Source: JASHVB01 sp036489395 (GTDB taxonomy: Bacteria; Pseudomonadota; Alphaproteobacteria; Acetobacterales; Acetobacteraceae). From it: a DNA stretch of 18,306 nucleotides. Position 1 is the stretch's first letter. Each line of letters opens with the position of its first letter. The stretch lies in the NCBI GenBank assembly GCA_036489395.1, contig DASXFW010000340.1, positions 1-18,306 of the forward strand. Direction: 5' to 3'. The position numbers and the translations under genes were made by a program. The notes under the pieces are model-generated. The model was not told the DNA's origin. It searched no databases and saw only the letters and a list, made by a program, of their open reading frames with translations. Shown here in pieces: positions 1-7,084 of the stretch.

Positions 1-45
1 CAAGGGGCAGAGCCCCTTGGTGGGGTCCAGGGGCAAAGCCCCTGG
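1..45 (-). terminator. Two tandem GC-rich hairpins downstream of ubiG
   Basis: Two near-identical perfect stem-loops lie head to tail: positions 1-19 (8-bp stem, 3-nt loop AGA) and 27-45 (8-bp stem CCAGGGGC / GCCCCTGG, loop AAA). The second begins directly beyond the ubiG stop codon, so on the minus strand it could end the ubiG transcript. There is no T-run after the stem, so a classical intrinsic terminator is not proven. Paired hairpins of this GGGGC-loop-GCCCC type are frequent dispersed elements in Acetobacteraceae genomes (from memory), so this may equally be a repeat element cut by the window edge. Confidence 0.5.
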
Positions 46-46
46 C

Positions 47-757
47 CTACCCCTCGGCCGCGATCATGTAATTGACCGCGAGGTCGCGTCCGATCCGCCA
101 ACCGCCGCGCAGCGGATCGGGCACCAGCCCCGCCACGTCGGAGACCCGTAGCCCGGCCTCCCGCAGCAGCGCCGACAGCTCGGCCGGTGTGACGAATTTC
201 CGCCAGTCGTGCGTTCCCACCGGCAGCCACCGTAGCAGGTATTCCGCCCCCACCTTCGCCGACAGGAAGGAGCGGCGGGTGCGATTGAGCGTGGACAGGA
301 CCACCAGCCCGCCGGGCTCCACCAGCGCCGCCAGCGTTTGCACGAACCCTGCCGGGTCGGGCACGTGCTCTATCACCTCCAGCGCCGTCACCACGGGAAA
401 GCGCAACCCGTCCGCCAGGACGTCCTCCGCGGTGCCGACGCGGTAGCGCAGGCGCAGGTCCTGTCCCATGGCATGGTCTGCCGCCGCGGCGATCACGTCC
501 GGCGCGGCGTCCACGCCCAGCACGTCGAAGCCGCGCCGCGCCAGTGCCTCCGCCGCCAGGCCGGCGCCGCAGCCGACATCGAGCACCCGCAACCCGGCCG
601 GATCGGCAAAGCGCCGGGCCACATGGTCGGCGATCCAGCCGATCCGCGCCGGATTCATCCGGTGCAGCGGCCGCATCGGCCCGTCCGGGTCCCACCAGCG
701 CGCCGCCAGCGCGTCGAACCGGGCGATTTCTGCGAGTGAAACGGATGCACTACTCAT
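47..757 (-). CDS. ubiG: Ubiquinone biosynthesis O-methyltransferase UbiG
   Basis: A 236-residue SAM-dependent methyltransferase expected to carry out both O-methylations in ubiquinone biosynthesis (the 3-demethylubiquinone and polyprenyl-catechol steps) at the inner face of the membrane. The N-terminus has the family-typical FDALAARWWDPDGPMRPLH stretch (about residues 14-32). SAM motif I, VLDVGCGAGLAAEALA, is at about 58-73, the acidic end of strand 2 (GVDAAP) at 81-86, and the post-motif EVIEHVPDP in the middle. The length matches the family. The ATG at 757 has a G-rich stretch a few bases upstream. It is divergent from lysC with only 71 bp between them, an arrangement seen in other alphaproteobacteria. 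No frameshift or missing motif was seen. Confidence 0.93.
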   Translation of the reverse strand: MSSASVSLAEIARFDALAARWWDPDGPMRPLHRMNPARIGWIADHVARRFADPAGLRVLDVGCGAGLAAEALARRGFDVLGVDAAPDVIAAAADHAMGQDLRLRYRVGTAEDVLADGLRFPVVTALEVIEHVPDPAGFVQTLAALVEPGGLVVLSTLNRTRRSFLSAKVGAEYLLRWLPVGTHDWRKFVTPAELSALLREAGLRVSDVAGLVPDPLRGGWRIGRDLAVNYMIAAEG

Positions 758-828
758 GGTTGCCCCCCCGGCACCCCGCCAGTATGTGTGCCTGATCGCC
801 GACCGCTGACAACTGACCCCCCCGGACC

Positions 829-2061
829 ATGGCCCGCATCGTGATGAAATTCGGCGGCACCTCCGTCGCCGACCTCGACCGCATCCGCAACGTCGCCGCG
901 CGCGTCAAGCGCGAGACCGACGCCGGCAACCAGGTCGCGGTCGTCGTCTCCGCCATGGCCGGCGAGACCAACAAGCTGGTCGGCTGGTGCCAGGCGCTGT
1001 CGCCGCTGCACGACGCGCGGGAATACGACACCGTGGTGGCAACCGGAGAGCAAGTCACCACCGGCCTGCTGGCGATCGCCTTGCAGGAGATCGGCGTGGA
1101 GGCGCGGTCCTGGCAGGGCTGGCAAATCCCCATCCAGACCGACAACGCGCACGGCAAGGCGCGCATCGTCGATATCGACGGGTCCGACCTGATCAAGCGC
1201 ATGGGCATGGGCCACGTCGCGGTGGTCGCCGGGTTCCAGGGCATCGCGCCGAACCGGCGCATCACCACGCTGGGGCGCGGCGGGTCGGATACCTCGGCGG
1301 TGGCGTTGGCGGCGGCGCTGAAGGCGGACCGCTGCGACATCTATACAGATGTGGACGGCGTCTATACCACCGATCCACGCATCGTGCCGCGCGCCCGCCG
1401 CCTGGAACGCATCACCTATGAGGAGATGCTGGAGCTGGCGTCGGTTGGTGCCAAGGTGCTGCAGACCCGCAGCGTCGAGCTGGCGATGAACGAGCAGGTG
1501 CGCGTGCGCGTGCTGTCCAGCTTCCAGGACCTGCCGGTCGATGCGGCAACCGGCACTCTTGTCGTCGATGAGGATGAGATCGTGGAAAAGCAGATGGTCG
1601 CCGGCATCGCCTATACGCGGGATGACGCAAAAATCACGGTGCGTCGTGTACCCGATCGTCCGGGCATCGCCGCGACCATCTTCGGCGCGCTGGCGGGGCA
1701 GAATGTGAATGTGGACATGATCGTGCAGAACATCTCGGCCGACGGCACCACCGACATGACCTTCACCGTCGGCAAGGCGGACCTGCCGCGCGCGCGCCTG
1801 GCGCTGGAGGAGATCAAGCCGGCGATCGGCTACGCCGAGCTGCTGGAGGACCCGAACGTGGCCAAGATCAGCGTCGTGGGGGTCGGCATGCGCAGCCACG
1901 CGGGGGTGGCCAACACGATGTTCCGTGCGCTGGCCGACAAGGCGATCAACATCCAGGTCATTTCCACCAGCGAGATCAAGGTCAGCGTGCTGATCGCCGC
2001 CGACTATACCGAGCTGGCGGTGCGGGCGCTGCATACCGCGTATGGCCTCGATGCCGCCTGA
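829..2061 (+). CDS. lysC: Aspartate kinase (aspartokinase)
   Basis: A 410-residue cytoplasmic aspartate kinase that phosphorylates L-aspartate with ATP, the first step towards lysine, diaminopimelate, threonine and methionine. The N-terminus shows the signature KFGGTSV (residues 7-13). The kinase core follows, with TTLGRGGSDTSAVALA and DIYTDVDGVYTTDPR. Two ACT domains follow at about 262-335 and 343-405; the second contains ISVVGVGMRSHAGVA and ISTSEIKVSVLI, typical of lysine/threonine feedback-inhibited monofunctional enzymes. The ATG start is fixed by MARIVMKFGG; the upstream SD is weak. The stop is inside the next gene, suggesting translational coupling. Met256 lies just before the ACT region and could be an internal start (see findings). 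Confidence 0.95.
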   Translation: MARIVMKFGGTSVADLDRIRNVAARVKRETDAGNQVAVVVSAMAGETNKLVGWCQALSPLHDAREYDTVVATGEQVTTGLLAIALQEIGVEARSWQGWQIPIQTDNAHGKARIVDIDGSDLIKRMGMGHVAVVAGFQGIAPNRRITTLGRGGSDTSAVALAAALKADRCDIYTDVDGVYTTDPRIVPRARRLERITYEEMLELASVGAKVLQTRSVELAMNEQVRVRVLSSFQDLPVDAATGTLVVDEDEIVEKQMVAGIAYTRDDAKITVRRVPDRPGIAATIFGALAGQNVNVDMIVQNISADGTTDMTFTVGKADLPRARLALEEIKPAIGYAELLEDPNVAKISVVGVGMRSHAGVANTMFRALADKAINIQVISTSEIKVSVLIAADYTELAVRALHTAYGLDAA

Positions 2062-3169
2062 CATCACCCCCCCTGACGTGATCCCGCCTGAGGTGATCCC
2101 GCCCGACGTAATCCCGGCGGGCATCGCCACGCCCGATGTCGCCACGTTCGCCGCGCGGGCGGAACTGGACCGGCTGTGGGCGCGGGGCACGGCGTTCCTC
2201 GGCTGCCGCGTCGCGCTGTTGGGCGGGGCCATGAGCTGGGTGAGCGAGCGGCATCTGGTCTCCGCTATTTCGAATGCCGGCGGGTTCGGGGTGATCGCCT
2301 GCGGCTCGATGAACCCGGCGCAGCTTGCCGCGGAGATCGCGGGGACGCAGGCGATGACGGCGCAGCCGTTCGGCGTGAACCTGATCACCATGCATCCGCA
2401 GCTCGACGACCTCGTGCGGGTCTGCCTGGAGGCAAAGGTCGGCCACGTGGTGCTGGCCGGCGGCATTCCGCCCGGCACGGCGGTGCGTGCGGTGAAGGAC
2501 GGCGGGGTGAAGCTGATCTGCTTCACGCCGGCGCTGGTGCTGGCGAAGCGGCTGATCCGGTCGGGCGCCGACGCGCTGGTGATCGAGGGTTCCGAAGCCG
2601 GCGGCCATATCGGCCCGGTGTCGCTGAACGTGCTGGCGCAGGAGATCCTGCCGCACATCCACGAGGTGCCGGTGTTCGTTGCCGGCGGCCTGGGTCGCGG
2701 CGAGGCGATCCTCGCGTATCTGGAAATGGGCGCGTCCGGTGCGCAGCTTGGCACGCGCTTCGCGGCGGCGACCGAGTCGATTGCCCACGCGAAGTTCAAG
2801 CAGGCGTTTATCCGCGCGGCCGCACGCGATGCGCTCCCGTCGGTGCAACTGGACGACCGCTTCCCGGTCATCCCGGTGCGCGGCCTGGTGAACGAGGGGA
2901 CGAAACGCTTCCTGCGCCACCAGCAGGAGACGCGCGACCGGTTCCTGTCGGGCGAGCTCAGCCGCGAGGCCGCCCAGCTCGAGATCGAGCATTTCTGGGC
3001 GGGAGCCTTGCGCCGCGCGGTGATCGACGGCGACATAGAGAACGGTTCCGTCATGGCCGGCCAGTCGGTCGGCATGGTCACGGCCGAGCGCACGGTGGCG
3101 GAGATCATCCAGGAGCTGGTGGACCAGGCGGTGGCGGCACTGCTGGCGCGGATGCAGTGGGCGCGATGA
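2042..3169 (+). CDS. Nitronate monooxygenase / FabK-like FMN-dependent TIM-barrel protein
   Basis: A 375-residue member of the nitronate monooxygenase (2-nitropropane dioxygenase) family, which binds FMN and oxidises alkyl nitronates; FabK enoyl-ACP reductases share the fold. Visible family blocks are GGAMSWVSERHLVSAISNAGGFG (split by a few residues) from about 61, PFGVNLI at 109, IEGSEAGGHIG at 181-191 with the catalytic-region histidine, VAGGLGRG at 213 and GAQLGTRF at 233. The ATG at 2042 overlaps lysC by 20 bp; a second in-frame ATG is at 2051. The first about 28 residues are a PPDVI-type pentapeptide repeat outside the family fold. The position in a lysC-ptsP context is no evidence for a lysine role; the substrate is unknown. 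FabK is the main alternative assignment. Confidence 0.85.
   Translation: MASMPPDITPPDVIPPEVIPPDVIPAGIATPDVATFAARAELDRLWARGTAFLGCRVALLGGAMSWVSERHLVSAISNAGGFGVIACGSMNPAQLAAEIAGTQAMTAQPFGVNLITMHPQLDDLVRVCLEAKVGHVVLAGGIPPGTAVRAVKDGGVKLICFTPALVLAKRLIRSGADALVIEGSEAGGHIGPVSLNVLAQEILPHIHEVPVFVAGGLGRGEAILAYLEMGASGAQLGTRFAAATESIAHAKFKQAFIRAAARDALPSVQLDDRFPVIPVRGLVNEGTKRFLRHQQETRDRFLSGELSREAAQLEIEHFWAGALRRAVIDGDIENGSVMAGQSVGMVTAERTVAEIIQELVDQAVAALLARMQWAR
2054..2113 (+). repeat. 15-bp tandem repeat (four units) across the lysC/flavoprotein overlap
   Basis: Four consecutive in-frame 15-bp units at 2054, 2069, 2084 and 2099 encode PPDIT, PPDVI, PPEVI and PPDVI, followed by a degenerate PAGIA. The first unit contains the lysC stop codon (2059-2061). 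The units differ mostly by single bases, so they look like recent slippage copies. The block lengthens the N-terminus of the nitronate monooxygenase-like protein without belonging to its barrel fold. Confidence 0.85.
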
Positions 3170-3212
3170 CGATCGGCCGCCGGTTCGGGGTTTTGCGGCT
3201 GCGGCCGAGGCT

Positions 3213-3315
3213 CCCCCTCCCCTTGAGGGAGGGGGTTGGGGGGAGGGGTGCGTGCGTCCGCTGACAATGGCTGTACGCACCCCTCCCCCCAACCCCCTCC
3301 CTCAAGGGGAGGGGG
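3213..3315. repeat. Perfect 41-bp-arm inverted repeat upstream of ptsP
   Basis: The left arm at 3213-3253 and right arm at 3275-3315 are exact reverse complements over 41 bases, with a 21-nt loop (3254-3274). Each arm contains a C-run, a TTGAGGGAGGG core and a G-run. The arms would form a very stable RNA hairpin in any transcript reading from the flavoprotein gene into ptsP. The right arm ends 15 nt before the ptsP ATG, and the only purine-rich SD-like sequence there is inside the arm. There is no T-run, so it is not a classical terminator. It resembles dispersed C/G-run palindromes common in proteobacterial genomes. Confidence 0.9.
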
Positions 3316-3330
3316 GGCGATAAGCGCCCG

Positions 3331-5577
3331 ATGCCTGGACCGCGCCGCCTGCTTGGCCGCCTGCGCGATCTGCGCGCGTCCGCCGGGGCCACGCCGCTCA
3401 CCCAGCTTGTGCATCTCGTCGCCGGCGAGCTGGTCAGCGAAGTGTGCTCTGTCTATGTCCAGAAGCCGGGCGACATCCTGGAACTTGCGGCTACCGAGGG
3501 CCTGAACCAGACCGCTGTTGGCCAGACCCGCCTGCGCGTGGGCGAGGGCATCGTCGGGCTCGCCGCCGCCACCGGTGGCGTCCTTAACCTGCCCGACGCG
3601 CAGAACCACCCGGCCTTCGCCTACCGCCCGGAAACAGGGGAAGAACCGTACGCCTCCATGATCGCCGTGCCGGTGCGCCGCGCCGGCCGTACCCTGGGCG
3701 TCCTCGTGGTGCAGAACCGCGCCCCGCGCCACTACACGGAGCAAGAGGTCGATGAACTGGAAACCGTGGCGATGCTGCTGGGGGAGCTGCTGCCGGCCAG
3801 CGGCGCAACCGATGGCGGCGCCGAGGGCATCGGCGCCACCGTGCCGCGCGTGTTTTCCGGTGGCGCGCTGACCGCCGGCATCGCCATCGGTCCCGTCGTC
3901 CTGCACGGCCCGCCGCGCGTCCCCATGCGGCTGCTCGCCGACGATCCGGCCGCCGAGCAACGCCGGCTGACCACCGCCATGGAGCACATGCAGCGCGGCC
4001 TGGACGCGCTGATCGAGACCGGCGTGCCGCACACCAGCAGCGCCGCGGATGCCAGCGCCTCACGCGAGGTACTGGAAGCCTACCGCCTGGTCGCCGCCGA
4101 CGCCGGCTGGTTGCGCCGGGTCAGCGAGGTGATTCGCGGCGGCGTGGCGGCCGAAGCCGCGGTGCAGCGCGTGCTGGGCGAGCTGCACGACCGCATGCGG
4201 CGGATCACCGATCCCTATCTGCGCGAGCGCCTTGCCGACATCGAGGACCTCGCCGGCCGCCTGCTCTCCGCCCTGCTGGGCGATGTTCCCAAGCCGGAAG
4301 TGCCGCCGGGCGCCATCCTGCTGGCCCGGCGGCTCGGCGCGGCGGAATTGCTGGACTGGCACAGCCGCGGCATCGCCGGCGTCGCGATCGAGGAGGCGAG
4401 CCCCGCCGGCCACGCCGCCATCCTGGCCCGCGCGCTGGGACTGCCCGCGATCGGCGGCACCCGCGGCATGCTGGATACCGCCGAGCCCGGCGACGAGGCG
4501 GTGGTGGACGCCGACGAAGGCCAGCTCGTGCTGCGTCCCGAGGCCGAGGTGCGGCAGGTCTATCTCCGCGCCATCGAGGTGCAGACCGCGCAGCACGCCG
4601 GCTGGGCAGTGTTGCGCGACCGCCCCGGACGCACCGCCGACGGCCAGCCCGTGAAGCTGATGCTGAACGTCGGCCTCAGCCTGGAACTGGGGCAGCTCGA
4701 CACGGTCGGTGCCGACGGCATCGGCTTGTTCCGCACCGAGATCGCCATGCTGGCGCGCGGCGCCGTGGCCGACGTTGCGGAACAAGCCTCGATCTATGCG
4801 CGCGTGCTGGATGCCGCGGCGGGGCGGCCGGTATTGTTTCGCACGCTCGATCTCGGCGCCGACAAGCTGCTGCCCGGCACGGTGTCCGAGGAAGAAAACC
4901 CGGCGATGGGGTGGCGCAGCCTGCGCATCGGGCTGGACCGTCCGGCGCTGCTGCGCCGGCAATTGCGCGCCCTGCTGCTGGCCGCGGGCGGACGCAAGTT
5001 GTCAGTCATGTTCCCCATGGTCGCCACGGTTTCGGAATTCCGTGCCGCCCGCACTCTACTGGTCGCCGAGGCGCGGCGGGTGCGCCCGGCGCCGGAACAA
5101 TTAGAGATCGGCACCATGTTGGAGGTGCCCTCATTGATGTGGCAGCTTCCTGAACTGTTGAAGGAAGTGGATTTCGTTTCCATCGGCTCCAACGATCTCA
5201 TGCAGTTCCTGTTTGCAGCCGATCGAGGAACGTCATCTTTGTATGGCCGCTATGACCTGTTGTCGCAGCCGGTCCTGGATCTGCTGGACCAGTTGCTGGC
5301 ATCGGCACGCGGCGCGCGGGGCGGCGCGGGCGTGCCGGTTTCATTGTGTGGCGAGGCAGCCGCCCGGCCGTTGGAAGCACTGACACTGGTGGGGCTGGGT
5401 CTGACCACCCTGTCGATGCCGGCGGCCGCCGTATTGCCTGTCAAGGCGCTGCTGGCGGAAGTCGATCTGACGGCATTTCGTCCAGTGTTGGCCTCGATCC
5501 GTCGCGGTGCGACCGGTGCCGCCAGCCTGCGCGAACCGATCGCCACGTGGGCCCGCGAGCACGGCGTGCCCGTGTAA
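3331..5577 (+). CDS. ptsP: PTS enzyme I, nitrogen-type (EI-Ntr) with GAF domain
   Basis: A 748-residue phosphoenolpyruvate-protein phosphotransferase that starts the PTS-Ntr phosphorelay (EI-Ntr to NPr to EIIA-Ntr), a cytoplasmic regulatory system rather than a sugar importer. An N-terminal GAF domain (about 20-155), which in this family senses glutamine/2-oxoglutarate, precedes the EI core. The phosphorylated histidine is His361, in ASPAGHAAILARALGLPA. The PEP-binding barrel has GIGLFRTEIAML, FRTLDLGADKLLP and the signature SIGSNDLMQFLFAADR. The acid/base cysteine is Cys673, in SLCGE. Length and domain order match EI-Ntr. The ATG start is chosen from the typical MPGPRRLLGRLRDL opening; no well-spaced SD is visible because the preceding 41-bp hairpin arm holds the G-rich stretch. 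Confidence 0.93.
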   Translation: MPGPRRLLGRLRDLRASAGATPLTQLVHLVAGELVSEVCSVYVQKPGDILELAATEGLNQTAVGQTRLRVGEGIVGLAAATGGVLNLPDAQNHPAFAYRPETGEEPYASMIAVPVRRAGRTLGVLVVQNRAPRHYTEQEVDELETVAMLLGELLPASGATDGGAEGIGATVPRVFSGGALTAGIAIGPVVLHGPPRVPMRLLADDPAAEQRRLTTAMEHMQRGLDALIETGVPHTSSAADASASREVLEAYRLVAADAGWLRRVSEVIRGGVAAEAAVQRVLGELHDRMRRITDPYLRERLADIEDLAGRLLSALLGDVPKPEVPPGAILLARRLGAAELLDWHSRGIAGVAIEEASPAGHAAILARALGLPAIGGTRGMLDTAEPGDEAVVDADEGQLVLRPEAEVRQVYLRAIEVQTAQHAGWAVLRDRPGRTADGQPVKLMLNVGLSLELGQLDTVGADGIGLFRTEIAMLARGAVADVAEQASIYARVLDAAAGRPVLFRTLDLGADKLLPGTVSEEENPAMGWRSLRIGLDRPALLRRQLRALLLAAGGRKLSVMFPMVATVSEFRAARTLLVAEARRVRPAPEQLEIGTMLEVPSLMWQLPELLKEVDFVSIGSNDLMQFLFAADRGTSSLYGRYDLLSQPVLDLLDQLLASARGARGGAGVPVSLCGEAAARPLEALTLVGLGLTTLSMPAAAVLPVKALLAEVDLTAFRPVLASIRRGATGAASLREPIATWAREHGVPV

Positions 5578-5710
5578 CGGGTTAGTCACGCTACGGCGGG
5601 GGTGCCGCATGGCGTTCGTACCGCAGCGATCGTGAAAAATGGATTTCGTTTCACCATTTTCCGCAAAGATCATTCGACTGCGGGCGAGAACGGAGTCAGT
5701 GTAGGTGCGG

Positions 5711-5739
5711 TTGGCAAGAACACTGACCTTGGTTATGAA
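5711..5739 (+). promoter_or_regulatory. Candidate sigma-70-type promoter for the rodZ-like gene and ispG
   Basis: TTGGCA (5711-5716) and TATGAA (5734-5739) are separated by exactly 17 bp in the 288-bp gap after ptsP. The -35 matches consensus at 5 of 6 positions and the -10 at 4 of 6. It would give an untranslated leader of about 120 nt before the start at 5866. It is a pattern match only; the rest of this gap shows no recognisable gene or terminator. Confidence 0.35.
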
Positions 5740-5865
5740 GCGCGCGGTCGCCAATGGCTCAGGCACCTGTCGGTCGGCGCTTCTCCTACCAGTCGGGTCG
5801 AGGTTGCGGGGAACAGGGCGACCGTGCAGCAGGATCGCAGGTCGAAGTTGGTAGAAAGCCGAAAC

Positions 5866-6999
5866 ATGATGTCGGCGGTGCATGACGTGGCGGATTCGCC
5901 CGCGGCACCTCGCGCGGGCGGCGACCTGCGGGCCGCACGCGAACGTCTGGGCTGGTCGATCGAAATGGTCGCCGACGGATTGCGTATTCGCCGGCCGCAT
6001 CTGGAAGCGTTGGAGGCCGGGCGTATCGATTTGCTGCCGGGCAACGCCTATGCGGTCGGCTTCCTGCGCACTTATGCCGCGGCGCTCGGCCTCGATCCCG
6101 ATGAGATCGGCCGGCGCTTCAAGGCGGAAGCCGCCGGCGTGAACCGCCGCACCGAACTGGCGTTCCCGACGCCGATGCCGGAACGCGGCATGCCGGCCGG
6201 GGCGTTGATCCTGCTGGGCGTGGTCCTGGCGGTCGGCGCCTATGCCGGATGGTATCGCTTGTCCGGCGAGGGCCGGCTGCCGGCCGAAACCGTCATCCCG
6301 GTGCCGCAGCATCTGGCGCCCCTGGCGCAGCAGGCGCTGCCGGCCGTCGCGCCGCGGCCTGACGCGAACGCCGCGCAGCGCGCTGCCACATCCACCGCAA
6401 AACTGGCCTTGGCTGCTGTCCCGGCCGGCACCAGGCCGAATTCGGCCGCCTCGCCCCTGTCCCCGATGTCCGCACCGGCGGGGGGCCCGGGTGCCGCTGT
6501 GCCCGGAAGTGCCGCCGCTTCTGGTTCGGCGGTGCCTGCCTCCGTGGCTGCCAACGACGCCGTTGCGACCGCGGTCTCCTCCGCGCTGGACGCGACGCCG
6601 CCGGTGCCGTCGATTTCGCCCACCTCGGCCGCCGCGGCGCCGATGCCGCCCATGTCGGTGACCCAACTGTCAGCGGCCGATCAGACCCGAATCGTGGTCC
6701 AGGCCACCGCCGACGCCTGGATCGAGGTCAAGGACCCGACCGGCAACGTGCTGCTGAACCGCGTCCTGCACACCGGCGATTCCTGGCCGGTGCCGGCGCA
6801 GCCTGGTCTGGTGCTGACCACCGGGAATGCCGGCGGGACCGAGCTTGTGGTGGACGGTGTCGCGTCGCCGCTTCTTGGCAATCCGGGGGCGGTCCGTCGC
6901 GACCTGCCGCTGGACCCGGACCTCATCAAGCAGGGCCGGCTGGCACCCGCCACCCCCGGGGGTGTACAGCCCGCGAGCGTTCGCTCCAACGGGCAGTAG
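5866..6999 (+). CDS. RodZ-type protein: HTH, single membrane helix, DUF4115
   Basis: A 377-residue RodZ-family protein. RodZ links MreB to the membrane and helps keep rod shape. Residues about 20-85 form a Cro-like helix-turn-helix (LRAARERLGWSIEMVADGLR, then RPHLEALEAGR and YAVGFLRTYAAALGLD). One transmembrane helix lies at about 110-130 (AGALILLGVVLAVGAYAGWY), then an Ala/Pro/Ser-rich linker, then a periplasmic DUF4115 domain from about 280 (RIVVQATADAWIEVKDPTGN, GDSWPVP). It lies directly upstream of ispG, a linkage also seen in E. coli. The frame is open upstream to 5602, but the extra 88 residues look non-coding, so the start is ATG 5866 or 5869. A role in cell shape is inferred from family only. 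Confidence 0.82.
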   Translation: MMSAVHDVADSPAAPRAGGDLRAARERLGWSIEMVADGLRIRRPHLEALEAGRIDLLPGNAYAVGFLRTYAAALGLDPDEIGRRFKAEAAGVNRRTELAFPTPMPERGMPAGALILLGVVLAVGAYAGWYRLSGEGRLPAETVIPVPQHLAPLAQQALPAVAPRPDANAAQRAATSTAKLALAAVPAGTRPNSAASPLSPMSAPAGGPGAAVPGSAAASGSAVPASVAANDAVATAVSSALDATPPVPSISPTSAAAAPMPPMSVTQLSAADQTRIVVQATADAWIEVKDPTGNVLLNRVLHTGDSWPVPAQPGLVLTTGNAGGTELVVDGVASPLLGNPGAVRRDLPLDPDLIKQGRLAPATPGGVQPASVRSNGQ

Positions 7000-7032
7000 C
7001 GGCGCGCGTCGTCAGACCCCATTCTATGGCCA

Positions 7033-7052
7033 GCCGGCCGGATCGGGCCGGC
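7033..7052 (+). other. GC-rich stem-loop in the ispG leader
   Basis: A perfect 7-bp stem (GCCGGCC at 7033-7039, GGCCGGC at 7046-7052) with a 6-nt loop lies between the rodZ-like stop and the ispG SD. It could affect read-through or mRNA stability, but in GC-rich DNA such a stem may arise by chance. Confidence 0.3.
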
Positions 7053-7084
7053 CCGCCGCTGCGGGCAGAACGGAGAGGAATTCG

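Noticed and set aside
3213..3315. Intrinsic terminator between the flavoprotein gene and ptsP
   Set aside because: The stem is very strong but no T-run follows on either strand; kept as a repeat.
754..4032. Very long leftward open frame (1092 codons) opposite lysC, the flavoprotein gene and ptsP
   Set aside because: Histidine/arginine/glutamine-rich low-complexity translation with no family motif; it mirrors the codon bias of the real genes on the plus strand.
5602..5865. 88-residue N-terminal extension of the RodZ-like protein
   Set aside because: No family similarity, and a promoter-like sequence lies inside; the HTH start at 5866 or 5869 fits the family.
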